A stretch of DNA of 42,030 nucleotides, taken from contig URSX01000004.1 in assembly GCA_900550615.1 (NCBI GenBank), positions 1 through 42,030 of the forward strand, in the 5' to 3' direction. The notes under the pieces were generated by a model, which saw only the letters and a program-made list of their open reading frames with translations, was not told where the DNA came from and did not search any database. This document shows positions 1 through 9,202 of the stretch, in pieces (within the stretch, counting starts at the first letter, position 1; every line of letters begins with the position of its first letter). The stretch comes from an uncultured Eubacteriales bacterium. Its GTDB lineage: Bacteria > Bacillota > Clostridia > Oscillospirales > Oscillospiraceae. A program made the translations under genes and the position numbers.

Positions 1-3000
1 TCAGCGCATAGTTCCCGGCGGCGCTGCCACCCAAGGTAAAGCCGGTGAAGGTGACAGCCTTAGCCGTGCCCACATTCTTGTCCGCGTAGGCGGCGGCGCC
101 GGTCACGATGGTCAGTTTCTCGCCGTCATAGTTGGCGGACAGAGTACCGGAATTGGTGATCTTCGCGGCAGTCGTGCCGTCGTAGACCTTGGTAGGCTCC
201 ACGGCGGTGCCGGTAATGGTGACCCCCTTGGTGAGGATCTCATAGACCACCTCTACCGAGCGGGACTGGCAGTTCTCCGTCTCGGTGAGGGTAAGGCGGA
301 CGTTGTATTTTCCCGCGTTCTTCGGGGCGGTGGTGGTATAGGCCGATTCGTCGGCGTCCATGGGCTTGAACTCCCACTTCCGGGCGCCATCGGTCCATGT
401 ATACAAGTCGATTTTGCTGACGTCTATGGGCTTTCCGTCATAGATCTTGCTGGTGTACGGCTCCAGGTTAATCACCGGTACCTGCTTCGACACCGTCAGC
501 TTCACGGAGGTCATGGCAGGCGCATCGCCCTCCTTGAACTCCTGGCCCAGGGGGGCATAGGCCACGCGGATGTTATATTCCCCGGCGGCCAAGGTAGACA
601 GGAAGCTGTTTTTCAGGGTGATGGTCCCGTCCCCGGACACCGTGTACAGTGCGCTATCGATGAGGGTCTCGCCGTTATACAGCGCCGACACGGTATTGCC
701 GTTCAGCTTCACCTGGAAGGATACATCCGTCTTGTCTATCCTGGTGAAGTCCACCGCCTGGGTGATCGCCTCGGCATCGGTGTAAACCACCACACCGTCG
801 GAGTTGACAACGGAGATGTTGCCGCTCTTATCCGTCACGCGGACGTAGACAAACACCTTTTGGCTGGCCGTGATGCTGAAGAAAGCCTCACGGTTTTCAC
901 TCAGCGTCAGCTCCGTCCAGTTGCCTGTGATGGCGTCCTGCGCGGTAAAGGCCGTTTCGGACAGGAGATACTCCACCTTCTGGATGCCGCTGCCGTCATC
1001 GACAGCCCTTACCTCCACCGTCTGGTTCTCCTTGAAGAACAGGCCGAAGGTAATCCGGTTCAGGAAGTCCTTGAAGGTATTGCCGTGAATCGTGACCTTC
1101 ACATCGGGCGGGGTGATGTCCGCCACGCCCTCTACGGTGATGACAAGGTCTTCGCTGACATCGCGGACAACGAAGGAAGCGCTGTCCCTATCAGAGCTCA
1201 GTTCGTCGAGTTTATTACCGTTCACGAGCACCTTAAAATCCTCGGTCCTGGAATAGCCATTGTTGAACTCCACAATAAGGTCATAGCTGTCACCGTGTCT
1301 GACAGTGGACTCACGCGAATGGATTATATAGCCTGCGCCGGTGGGCAGGGTGACATGATAGGTCTTAAAGAGCCCGAAGTGGAAGCTGACCGTGTTGCCC
1401 GCAACGTCGGTCGCTGTGATCAAATGCGTCTCGTTGTCCGGCTCCATGGTATATTTCCCGTTTACAAGCGTGATCTCTTGACCGTCCATCCACACAGTGA
1501 AGTCGTTGGCATCGGTGACGGTAAATTTCAGCGTGCCATAGTTATTATCATCCGGTTTGATGCCGGTGATGACCGGGGCCTCGGTGTCCTTGGCCTCCAC
1601 ATAGCCACAGCCACAGAGCTTCTCGTGGGTGTCGGACTTCCAGACGCAGGTATGGGTATGGCGGACGACCTTGACATTACCGGCGATACCGACGCGGCCG
1701 TCGATGATGGTGCCGGTGGCAATTTCCTCATACGCCAGGCCCGCTGCCAGGCAGTCGTTGAGGGACTTGCCCTGGACGGTGATGTTGGTGAATTGGCCGC
1801 CGTAAATGTGAGCCGTCACATCCTTCTCGATGTACAAATCGGCGCAGGTGCCCTTCGACACGGTCAGGGTGCTGCCGGACTCGGTGGTGATCCTACCGTT
1901 ATAGGTGCCGCCCGCAATATCCAGCGTTCCGCCGGACTTGAGCAGAATGCTGTTTTTATAGGTGCCGCTGTAGGACCTCAGGCTGCCGCCATTATTGACG
2001 GTGACCTCACCGCTGACGGTGCCGCCCTCCGCCTTGGTAAATCCGCTGATGGACAGGGCACCGGTGATCTCGCAGGTGGTAAGCGTCAGGCTGCTCTTGC
2101 CAGAAACGGTGCCGCCCAGCTTGCAGCCGCTGAAGATGCCCCCGCCCACGCAGTTGATGTCCCCGGCGAAGGCGGTCCTCTCCGCCGCCAGCTTGCCGTC
2201 CTTGGCGCAAACGACGTTTCCGGTGACCGTACCGCCGCTGACGGTAAGATCCGCGCCCTTGGCGATGTTGAGCTTTCCGCCAATGGTAAAGTTCGCCGCG
2301 TCCAGAGTAAACTTGCCGGATTTCACAGCCACTGTGCCGCTGACACTATCAAGCAGCTTCAGGGTGCAGCCGCTGTTGGCATCGGTCTGGGCCGCCGCCA
2401 GGGCCTCCGCAAAGGTCACATAGCCTTTGGTCTGGCCGTCCTTGGTGATGACCGCCGCCAGGTCGCAGAAGCACCGGGCGCACCGGTTCGTGGTCTCGTC
2501 ATAACCCGGGTGATCGCACACCGAAACGGTGACGGTGAAGGTGTTGGAGTAGAGCGTATAGCCGTCAAAGGCCACCTTGATGCGGTATTCGCCGGAATCG
2601 GCGGCGGTAAATTTCTCCAGGCCGAATCCCATGGAGATGGTCTTGACCGCGTCGCACTCGTTGGAGTCGATCACCGTTCCGTCGGCCTTTTCCAGGGTGA
2701 TCGTCACCTTTTTATCGGTATCCTCCCCCACATAGGAGGCCACAATGCCTGTGTGTTTCACGCTGTTGGGCGAGGTCAGGTAGAAGGTAATGTCCTGCGG
2801 CTGGCCGCCGGTGGGGATCACCACCGGGGCAGGCACCACGGAGACCTTCTCGATCCAATAACGTGTGCCCCAGCCGGGAATAACTTGGCTCTCTACATCC
2901 TTTTCCCCGGCATACGCGCCGCTGTCGGTCAGCTTAAACGCATAGCCGTCGGCCAGATATCTCAGCGGAGAGCCCTCGTTCTTGCCTTCTCTGCTGATGA

Positions 3001-6000
3001 CCTGTTTGAACTGGCCGCCCTTGAGCGTCAGGCTGTCAGGTCCCTCGGCCATAACTCCGCCAAACGCGCTGTAGTCGCCGCTCTCTATGGTCAGATGGCC
3101 GTCGCTGCGGACATCCAGCATAGCACCGTTCCCGGACGTAACCTTAGCGCCGCCGACGCTATCGACAATGGTCAGATCACAGCCATTGCATATCTTGACA
3201 TAAGAGATGCTGCCAGCACCCAAGAACCCTATGGCCAGCGTTTTGCCCGCAAGATCCAGGGTGTAGGTGCCCTTCGTAAGCTCGACATAGCCGTAGGCGG
3301 TTTCGAGCAGGCTACCCACGTCCGCGGTGTCAAGCTGGAGAGGGCGCAAAAGCTTCATGGTGCTGCCGGTGTTTGCCTCGGCATAGCGGATGGCGCTTTC
3401 AAAGGTCTGGAAATTCCTGGAAACTCCGCCCACTTCCACGGCCAGGATCAGCCGGAATCCGCAGTCTGCGCAGTAGCCGTTTTCGTCCAGGGTGGCGTGG
3501 GCGCAGGGAACCACTGTGACATTTGTAAGTTTTGTCGCTGCCTTGGCATCTGCATAGCTGATGCCCTCATAGCGGTGCTCCGGCGCCAGCAGATCTGCGC
3601 AGGTCATGCCTTCCTTCTGTACCATCACTTCCCAAAAGCTTCCGCCGTAAAGCTCCGTTGTCTTCTCGTCGGAGGACGTGACCTGCAGGTGGCTATACTC
3701 TCCGTGATAGACCTTCAGCGTGCCGCTGCACTGCATGATAGAGCTTACCTGGTCAGAACCGCCGAGGCCTTCGCCCATGATCAGCGTAGCTTCCGAACCC
3801 TGGAGAACGGGCTGCCGCAGAAACACACCGCCGGGCTTGGAGGTCATGATGGTCACTGTGCCGGTATAGCCAGCGCTGATCATTAGATCTCCGCCGCTCA
3901 GGGTGAACCCGTTCAGATCAATGGTGAAGGAGGTGGAGCTGATAGGCACTCTTTCATCGCTCCCATTTTCGGAGTACGGCAGATCACGCAGCATGGTCAG
4001 AACCACGTTCTCACGTCCCCCACCCGATTCGCTATAAAGGGCGGCGCTGAGGGCGTTGGCCAAGGTGGCGTAGTAGCCGGTAAAGCCGTCGGCCGTCACC
4101 TGTATCGCTGCGGCAACGCCGCAATACCGGCAGGCACGGGTCGTCTCGTCGATCTCGTGCTGTGTATGGACGGTGACATACACCGTCAGGGTGTTGCCCG
4201 CCTTGTCGGTCACGACCACGGTCTGCTCCTCGCCGGTGGCCCGGAGCCTGAGCTGGCCGTCGCTGTCCAGGGTCTCCTCCCAGCCGTCCACGGTGACCTT
4301 GTCGATGTTCTTGTCACTGATCTTCAGGTATGTCTGATTGCAGAAATCATAGTGCCCGCCGTCGGTCATGTTCTCGATCACCGGGAGGGTGGTGTCCAGC
4401 TCGAAGCCCTCGCTGCTGGCATAGGTCACATTGCCGGCGTAGTCGGTGAGCTTGGCATAGATGACATACTGGTTATCGCTGGTGAGCTCAAAGGGCTCGT
4501 CATATTCATTGAAGACGCATTTCTTCAGGCGCTCCTCAGTCAGAGGCTCGATGGTGAGGAAGTACTCGATCTTCACCGCGTGCTTAGACTCGTCATAGCC
4601 CGGCTGGGTGTAGCCGTCGTCGTCCGCAGTGATCTGGACGGTGACTTTCTCCTTAAAGAACAGGCCGAAGGAAATGGTGTGCAGCAGGGACTCCCACCAG
4701 GTGCGGTCCTTGACCTTGATCTCGCCTGTGGGGGCGGTGGTGTCCGGCACATAGTCGCCGTACTCGCAGCGGCAGAGGGAGCAGACAGCCTTCTGGAAAT
4801 AGCTGGCCTCCCGGTCGTTTTTGCCGCTGTCATGGGGGCAGGCGTAGCCGCACTGGGCGCACTTGCCGTCCACAAAGGTGTCGTGGGTGTGGGGCTTGAC
4901 CGTGCAGGCTTCGCCATAGCTGAAGCCCACGGTGAGCACCCCGTCGGTTCCCCTTCCCGACCAGAGGTCTTCATCCGTGACGTCAATATACCGGCCGTCT
5001 TCTTCAAACAGCATGCTGCCGTCGGCGAAAATAGCCTTCACCGCCGCATAATCACGTACCTGATCATCAGGAGCATTCGGGTCGCCCTCGTAGATGTAGG
5101 AGTAGGAAATTCCGTCATTCAGCGCGGCCTCCGTGATCTTCAGGACAGGCTGTGCCGCCGAGGTCTTACGCTCCACGGAGAGCTCGCCGTTGAAGGTACC
5201 GCTGAGCACCGTAAGGCTGCCGTCCAGCAGGAGGACCGCATGGGTATGGCCCCCCTGGTCGCCCCGTCCGCCGGTCAGCTTCACCTTCTCCAGCGTCACT
5301 GCACCGCCGTCAATTTTCAGGGCGTTGGCGGTGTCAAGCTCGACTTTCCCAGAGTTATCGCTGAACGTATTGGTCAGTGCGCCGTTTTTGACGGTGATAT
5401 CCGCCGTGCCCTTCACGGTGAGCAGCTGGTTGGTGATCGTGCCGCTGATGGTCTTGCCGCCGAGATCCAGGGTAAACTTGCCGGACCCGGCAATGATACC
5501 GTCTTCCGCCTCGCCCAGGGTCACATCGCACAGCAGTCTCAGGGTGGAGCCACTGTCGGTCATGGCCGCCGCCCACGCGTCAGCGAAGGACTCGTAATTT
5601 TTCGCCGTGCCGTCCGCCCGGGTCAGTACGGCGGTGTAGATCTGCCGATGGCAGACATCCTGGCACTTGCCGTCTTCGCCAATGGTGGTGTGGTGGCAGG
5701 GCATGCCGCATTCCTGGCACTGAGTCTCGCCCTCAATGTTCACGATGAACCAGTGCCTGTGTTCGGCGATATAATGTGTCTTGGTCAGGCTCGTCTTGCC
5801 GCCGGCGTACTCCGGCATCTCCCACTCCCTGTCGAAGTAGGCGTAACCGTCCGCCAGCAGAGCCTCCACGAAGCCGCCGTCCTTCCGCTCGATCTTGTCG
5901 AACTGGCCGCCGGACAGCTTGGTGTTTGTTGTTTTATTAATGGTCAGTGTGCCGATCTGGACACGTTGCCAATAGGCCGTGTCCTCGATGGCCAGCGTGC

Positions 6001-7930
6001 TGTCGATCTCACCGCTGCCAAGGGTAACGGTGCCGATCTTACCCTGGCCCTTCAGAGTCAGGGTCCCGTCCTGCACAGCAAAGTCGATCTGGCCCACGGA
6101 TCTGCCGCGCAGCTCAATGGTGCAGGAGCCGCCCGGCGTCACGGTCCCCGTGATGTCCTGCAGCAGAGTAACGGTATTGCCGTTTCCGAAATCGCTGTTC
6201 TGCAAGGACTCCACATAGCGCACAGCGCCGTCCTTGTCGGTGATCTTGCCGGCGTACAGCTTGCCGCAGTAGTTGCAGTAGCCCTTGACTTCATTCACGG
6301 CGCTGTGTCCGCATTTCACCACCTCAAGGTCTGCAAAATATGTTTTCGCGTCGAAGCTCATGCCATAGGGCACCAGTGCGCCGGCCTTACCGGAGGCTGT
6401 ACCCTTGTTGTCCTGGAAGGCATAGCCTGCCTCCAGCATGTCGGTGATGGCCACCCTGCCGGTGCCATTAAAGCTGATGGAGTCAAATTCGCCGCCGGAG
6501 AGCTTCACATTTTTCAGACTCTCGGTATCGGTGGCGGGCAGGACCAGTTTTTCGAAAAAGCCGCTCTGAATGGTCACGGCAGCATCGGTGCTGGTGACTC
6601 GGACAGCCTTAATACGGCCGCAGTCCTCCCCCACCGTTACGGCACCTTCCGCCGCCTCCACGGTGATCTCATTCATATCGCCGTTTTCTACGGTGAAGAC
6701 GGCGTGAGGCCCGCTCACGACGATCTTGCCGGTACCGAACATAACGTTGCTGTTCAGATCCAGCCTGATGTTGTTCGATTGCACATACAGATCCGTCTCA
6801 CCCAGATCATACCTGGGTTTAAGCAGCGTAACGGTGACCTGATCGCTCCGATTGGGCTGGAGGGCATCCCACGCCTGGGTGAAGGAGGTATAGAACACCG
6901 GGCTCGCGCCCTCAGCGCTTATCTCCGCCTCCAGCTGGATGCCGCAGACCTCGCACCTTCCCATGGCGGTGTCCACCCGGTCATGCTTGCACAGGGCGCC
7001 GCAGGTGGTGCACTTGCCGTCTTTATAGGTGTGCTCGTGGTCGGCAACGACCTTGACGTTTTCCATCGTCAGCACATCAGCGCTGACCAGACTGCCGTCC
7101 TTGCTGTAAAACGCGCAGCTGTCGCCCAGCAAAGAGCCCATCGTCAGCTTTTGATATTCGCTGGAGGGCACCTGGGGATCGGTGGAGATATACTCGAACT
7201 CACCGCCGGTGAGGTCGATCTTACCGCTGGTGACCAAAAGTCTCAGTGCGGAAAAGCTGCCGCCGCTGATATTCAGCGTACCGCCGTTTACTCCCCAAGA
7301 TGCGGTTTCCGAGCCGTGGCTGCCGTCGGTGATGTTCACCGTGCCGGTGCCCAGATCCAGCTTCTGCACCGAACCGCCGGAGATGTCGGCAGTGGCGTTA
7401 TCGTCCCATCGCAGAGAAAGTATAAGACTTTCCACCGTGCCGCCGGTGATATGCACTGTGACGGCAAAGTCCTCCGCTCTCAGCTCCTCCACCGTGCCGC
7501 TGTTCAGTGTCAGCGCACCGCAGTACATAGTGAGCAGTCCGATGCTGCCGCTGCCGGTCACGGTCAGTGTGCCGGCCTTGTCCTTGACTATCTCGCCCTC
7601 TTCATCAAAGCTGACGGAGCCGACATCGACACAGTCAATGCTCTTCCCGTTCAGATCCAGGGTGACATTGCCCGTGATAAACGGCATGTCTGCCGGATCC
7701 TCATAGGTTCGCGCATCGATGTCCGACTGCAGCTTGATGGTGCTGCCGTCGTGCTGATTGGCGTATGCAACCGCATCCTTGTAGACATTAAAGGCGACCT
7801 CGCCGCCAGATGTAATGACGGTCGCCGCGCCTCTGTCCGCACCCAGCACCTGTATGGGCAGTATGGAAACCACCATCACCAGCACCAGAAGCACGGACAG
7901 CACTCTGTTTTTCAGTGTGTTTGTACTCAT
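1..7930 (-). CDS. Giant secreted repeat protein, beta-helix-like with Cys-x-x-Cys modules and YDG-type repeats (C-terminus outside window)
   Basis: An open minus-strand frame runs from an ATG at 7930 to the window edge (2643 codons visible, 3' end missing); I followed the first 4.3 kb and much of the rest and met no stop. A Sec signal peptide is visible: KNR followed by a Leu/Val-rich core ending near VLGA (residues 1-28). The body alternates Gly/Ser/Thr-rich stretches of parallel beta-helix type (repeats like LTLNSGT, LNISGGSF, LTVSGGTV) with about nine short modules of the form H-x(5-9)-C-x-x-C, such as HTYKDGKCTTCGA near residue 300. Two Ig-like segments near residues 1090 and 2293 contain FGLFFKE. 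The visible end (about 2480-2643) has IYDGKPIDV and a GNYAL strand typical of YDG/MBG surface repeats. The Shine-Dalgarno AAAGGAG overlaps the stop of the receiver gene just upstream, so the two are probably co-transcribed. The role is presumably adhesion or extracellular; no catalytic motif was recognised. Confidence 0.88.
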   Translation of the reverse strand, partial: MSTNTLKNRVLSVLLVLVMVVSILPIQVLGADRGAATVITSGGEVAFNVYKDAVAYANQHDGSTIKLQSDIDARTYEDPADMPFITGNVTLDLNGKSIDCVDVGSVSFDEEGEIVKDKAGTLTVTGSGSIGLLTMYCGALTLNSGTVEELRAEDFAVTVHITGGTVESLILSLRWDDNATADISGGSVQKLDLGTGTVNITDGSHGSETASWGVNGGTLNISGGSFSALRLLVTSGKIDLTGGEFEYISTDPQVPSSEYQKLTMGSLLGDSCAFYSKDGSLVSADVLTMENVKVVADHEHTYKDGKCTTCGALCKHDRVDTAMGRCEVCGIQLEAEISAEGASPVFYTSFTQAWDALQPNRSDQVTVTLLKPRYDLGETDLYVQSNNIRLDLNSNVMFGTGKIVVSGPHAVFTVENGDMNEITVEAAEGAVTVGEDCGRIKAVRVTSTDAAVTIQSGFFEKLVLPATDTESLKNVKLSGGEFDSISFNGTGRVAITDMLEAGYAFQDNKGTASGKAGALVPYGMSFDAKTYFADLEVVKCGHSAVNEVKGYCNYCGKLYAGKITDKDGAVRYVESLQNSDFGNGNTVTLLQDITGTVTPGGSCTIELRGRSVGQIDFAVQDGTLTLKGQGKIGTVTLGSGEIDSTLAIEDTAYWQRVQIGTLTINKTTNTKLSGGQFDKIERKDGGFVEALLADGYAYFDREWEMPEYAGGKTSLTKTHYIAEHRHWFIVNIEGETQCQECGMPCHHTTIGEDGKCQDVCHRQIYTAVLTRADGTAKNYESFADAWAAAMTDSGSTLRLLCDVTLGEAEDGIIAGSGKFTLDLGGKTISGTITNQLLTVKGTADITVKNGALTNTFSDNSGKVELDTANALKIDGGAVTLEKVKLTGGRGDQGGHTHAVLLLDGSLTVLSGTFNGELSVERKTSAAQPVLKITEAALNDGISYSYIYEGDPNAPDDQVRDYAAVKAIFADGSMLFEEDGRYIDVTDEDLWSGRGTDGVLTVGFSYGEACTVKPHTHDTFVDGKCAQCGYACPHDSGKNDREASYFQKAVCSLCRCEYGDYVPDTTAPTGEIKVKDRTWWESLLHTISFGLFFKEKVTVQITADDDGYTQPGYDESKHAVKIEYFLTIEPLTEERLKKCVFNEYDEPFELTSDNQYVIYAKLTDYAGNVTYASSEGFELDTTLPVIENMTDGGHYDFCNQTYLKISDKNIDKVTVDGWEETLDSDGQLRLRATGEEQTVVVTDKAGNTLTVYVTVHTQHEIDETTRACRYCGVAAAIQVTADGFTGYYATLANALSAALYSESGGGRENVVLTMLRDLPYSENGSDERVPISSTSFTIDLNGFTLSGGDLMISAGYTGTVTIMTSKPGGVFLRQPVLQGSEATLIMGEGLGGSDQVSSIMQCSGTLKVYHGEYSHLQVTSSDEKTTELYGGSFWEVMVQKEGMTCADLLAPEHRYEGISYADAKAATKLTNVTVVPCAHATLDENGYCADCGFRLILAVEVGGVSRNFQTFESAIRYAEANTGSTMKLLRPLQLDTADVGSLLETAYGYVELTKGTYTLDLAGKTLAIGFLGAGSISYVKICNGCDLTIVDSVGGAKVTSGNGAMLDVRSDGHLTIESGDYSAFGGVMAEGPDSLTLKGGQFKQVISREGKNEGSPLRYLADGYAFKLTDSGAYAGEKDVESQVIPGWGTRYWIEKVSVVPAPVVIPTGGQPQDITFYLTSPNSVKHTGIVASYVGEDTDKKVTITLEKADGTVIDSNECDAVKTISMGFGLEKFTAADSGEYRIKVAFDGYTLYSNTFTVTVSVCDHPGYDETTNRCARCFCDLAAVITKDGQTKGYVTFAEALAAAQTDANSGCTLKLLDSVSGTVAVKSGKFTLDAANFTIGGKLNIAKGADLTVSGGTVTGNVVCAKDGKLAAERTAFAGDINCVGGGIFSGCKLGGTVSGKSSLTLTTCEITGALSISGFTKAEGGTVSGEVTVNNGGSLRSYSGTYKNSILLKSGGTLDIAGGTYNGRITTESGSTLTVSKGTCADLYIEKDVTAHIYGGQFTNITVQGKSLNDCLAAGLAYEEIATGTIIDGRVGIAGNVKVVRHTHTCVWKSDTHEKLCGCGYVEAKDTEAPVITGIKPDDNNYGTLKFTVTDANDFTVWMDGQEITLVNGKYTMEPDNETHLITATDVAGNTVSFHFGLFKTYHVTLPTGAGYIIHSRESTVRHGDSYDLIVEFNNGYSRTEDFKVLVNGNKLDELSSDRDSASFVVRDVSEDLVITVEGVADITPPDVKVTIHGNTFKDFLNRITFGLFFKENQTVEVRAVDDGSGIQKVEYLLSETAFTAQDAITGNWTELTLSENREAFFSITASQKVFVYVRVTDKSGNISVVNSDGVVVYTDAEAITQAVDFTRIDKTDVSFQVKLNGNTVSALYNGETLIDSALYTVSGDGTITLKNSFLSTLAAGEYNIRVAYAPLGQEFKEGDAPAMTSVKLTVSKQVPVINLEPYTSKIYDGKPIDVSKIDLYTWTDGARKWEFKPMDADESAYTTTAPKNAGKYNVRLTLTETENCQSRSVEVVYEILTKGVTITGTAVEPTKVYDGTTAAKITNSGTLSANYDGEKLTIVTGAAAYADKNVGTAKAVTFTGFTLGGSAAGNYAL

Positions 7931-7941
7931 TTCTCTCTCCT

Positions 7942-8295
7942 TTACACGCATTTTGCTATAGCCGCGGACAGCACCCGCGGGGAAACAGGCTTTTCGTGAA
8001 AGTAGGCGCACCCCAGCCTGTAGGACTGTGCGCCAAACCCGCCGTCATTGGAAAACCACACCACCGGCACCTGGCCGCAGGTGTTTCTGGCGGCGATCAC
8101 GCCCTCCATGCCCGCCGCGCCGTCCATGGTGATGACAACGCACTCCGGCGGGCTCTCACCCAGGCCCGCGATGAAGTCGTCATACTCTGAAAAGCCGGCC
8201 ACGCGCACGTTGCGGTAGCTGCAGTCGGGCAGGCACGCCAACAGGTCGGCCAGCTCGCGCCTGTCCACCTCTGTGCCGTACACCGTCACCCTCAT
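7942..8295 (-). CDS. Stand-alone receiver-domain protein with degenerate acidic pair
   Basis: A 117-residue protein consisting only of a CheY-like receiver fold. Asp58 ends beta-3 (VVITMDGA) in the phospho-acceptor position, Ser82 follows beta-4 (VWFSND), and Lys102 lies in HEKP. The usual acidic pair after beta-1 is missing: where the neighbouring response regulator has VDDD, this protein has YGTE, so Mg2+ binding and phosphorylation may be impaired. The beta-4/alpha-4/beta-5 segment (SN..F...SY......Y..HEKP) resembles the regulator encoded at 8489, so the two look paralogous. There is no output domain. ATG at 8295 is preferred over GTG at 8298 because the upstream GGGGAG lies 6 nt from the ATG and only 3 from the GTG. 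It lies 11 bp upstream of the giant surface-protein gene and is transcribed away from the two-component operon. A regulatory role for these neighbours is an inference from position. Confidence 0.75.
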   Translation of the reverse strand: MRVTVYGTEVDRRELADLLACLPDCSYRNVRVAGFSEYDDFIAGLGESPPECVVITMDGAAGMEGVIAARNTCGQVPVVWFSNDGGFGAQSYRLGCAYFHEKPVSPRVLSAAIAKCV

Positions 8296-8372
8296 CACAT
8301 ACTCCCCCCTTCGCAGGCAAAATCTTACAACTACATCTTAGTAAATTCTCCCGCCCATGGCAACGGTTCCTG

Positions 8373-8419
8373 CACAAGCGGCAAAAAAACGACACAAGCG
8401 GTCATGATTTGCCACAAGA
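8373..8419. promoter_or_regulatory. Three CACAAG direct repeats at 20-bp period, likely LytTR-regulator site
   Basis: CACAAG starts at 8373, 8393 and 8413, a period of exactly 20 bp; the first two copies extend to CACAAGCGG. Direct repeats about two helical turns apart are the usual form of LytTR-domain binding sites. This array ends just before the -35 region of the LytTR regulator operon and lies within the divergent intergenic region shared with the receiver/surface-protein genes. Assignment to the neighbouring regulator is an inference. Confidence 0.55.
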
Positions 8420-8420
8420 C

Positions 8421-8448
8421 TTGTTTTTTGGTGAAAATATGGTATATT
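8421..8448 (+). promoter_or_regulatory. Probable promoter of the LytTR two-component operon
   Basis: A poor -35 TTGTTT (8421-8426) is separated by 16 bp from a good -10 TATATT (8443-8448), 40 bp before the regulator start codon. A weak -35 directly behind a direct-repeat array fits activator dependence and autoregulation. Confidence 0.5.
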
Positions 8449-8488
8449 GGTAAAAAAGCTCCGGTCCATCCGGAGGGGGAGGTGCAGG

Positions 8489-9202
8489 ATGAAAATCGCC
8501 ATCGTTGACGACGACACGAAGATGCAGACGAGCCTGCGCGGGTATCTGGAGCAGCTGGTGTCCGGCCATGTGCAGATCGATTGCTTCGCCAGCGGCGAGG
8601 CATTTCTTCAGGCGTGGCAGCCCGGGGCCTTCGACCTGGTCATTCTGGATATCTTCATGGGCGGGCGCACGGGTATGGACGTGGCACGGGACGTGCGCGC
8701 CGGCGACCGGGAGGTGAAGCTGGTCTTCTGCACCACCAGCAACGAATTTGCCAGCGAGAGCTACGAGGTGGACGCCTGCTACTACCTGCACAAGCCCTTT
8801 GGCCCCGACCGGGTGCAGGCCATGCTGGACCGGCTGGATCTGGCCGAAATGGAGCGCCTGCGCACCGTGATCCTGCCCGACGGCGCGACCGTCACCCTGC
8901 GCAGCATCCTCTACGCGGACTACGCCGCCCACTGCGTCACCCTGCACCGGCAGGGCGGCCAGTGCACCGTCTGCCGGGCCTCCTTCGCCCAGGTGGAGGC
9001 GCTGCTGTGCGCCTATCCGTACTTTTTCAGCCCCTCCAAGGGCATTGTGGTGAATTTTTATGAGGTGGCGGCCCAAAAGGGGGACACCTTCCAGATGAGT
9101 GACGGCAGCGTGCTGCCCATCAGCCGCCGCCGGGCCCGGGAAGTGCTGGACGCCTACTCCTCCTTCCTCTTTCAGCGCCTGCGCAAGGGAGGGGATGTCT
9201 GA
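8489..9202 (+). CDS. LytTR-family response regulator (AgrA-like)
   Basis: A 237-residue cytoplasmic two-component regulator. The receiver domain occupies residues 1-118: acidic pair Asp7/Asp8 in IVDDD, phospho-acceptor Asp54 in VILDIF, Thr82/Thr83 after beta-4, and Lys102 in LHKP. The C-terminal LytTR DNA-binding domain (about 125-235) has the family-typical beta-rich pattern with SPSKGIVVNFYEV near 181-193 and ISRRR near 211. The start is ATG at 8489, with GGGGGAGGTG 5-6 nt upstream; an upstream in-frame start would add residues that are not part of the fold. The stop overlaps the kinase start by one base (TGATG), indicating translational coupling. The signal sensed is unknown. The likely targets are its own promoter repeats and perhaps the divergent surface-protein operon. 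Confidence 0.93.
   Translation: MKIAIVDDDTKMQTSLRGYLEQLVSGHVQIDCFASGEAFLQAWQPGAFDLVILDIFMGGRTGMDVARDVRAGDREVKLVFCTTSNEFASESYEVDACYYLHKPFGPDRVQAMLDRLDLAEMERLRTVILPDGATVTLRSILYADYAAHCVTLHRQGGQCTVCRASFAQVEALLCAYPYFFSPSKGIVVNFYEVAAQKGDTFQMSDGSVLPISRRRAREVLDAYSSFLFQRLRKGGDV

Noticed and set aside
860..7999. Two long plus-strand frames (860-3886 and 4157-7999)
   Set aside because: They are antisense to the giant surface protein in the same register, with no ribosome sites or recognisable domains. The minus strand has a signal peptide and known repeats.
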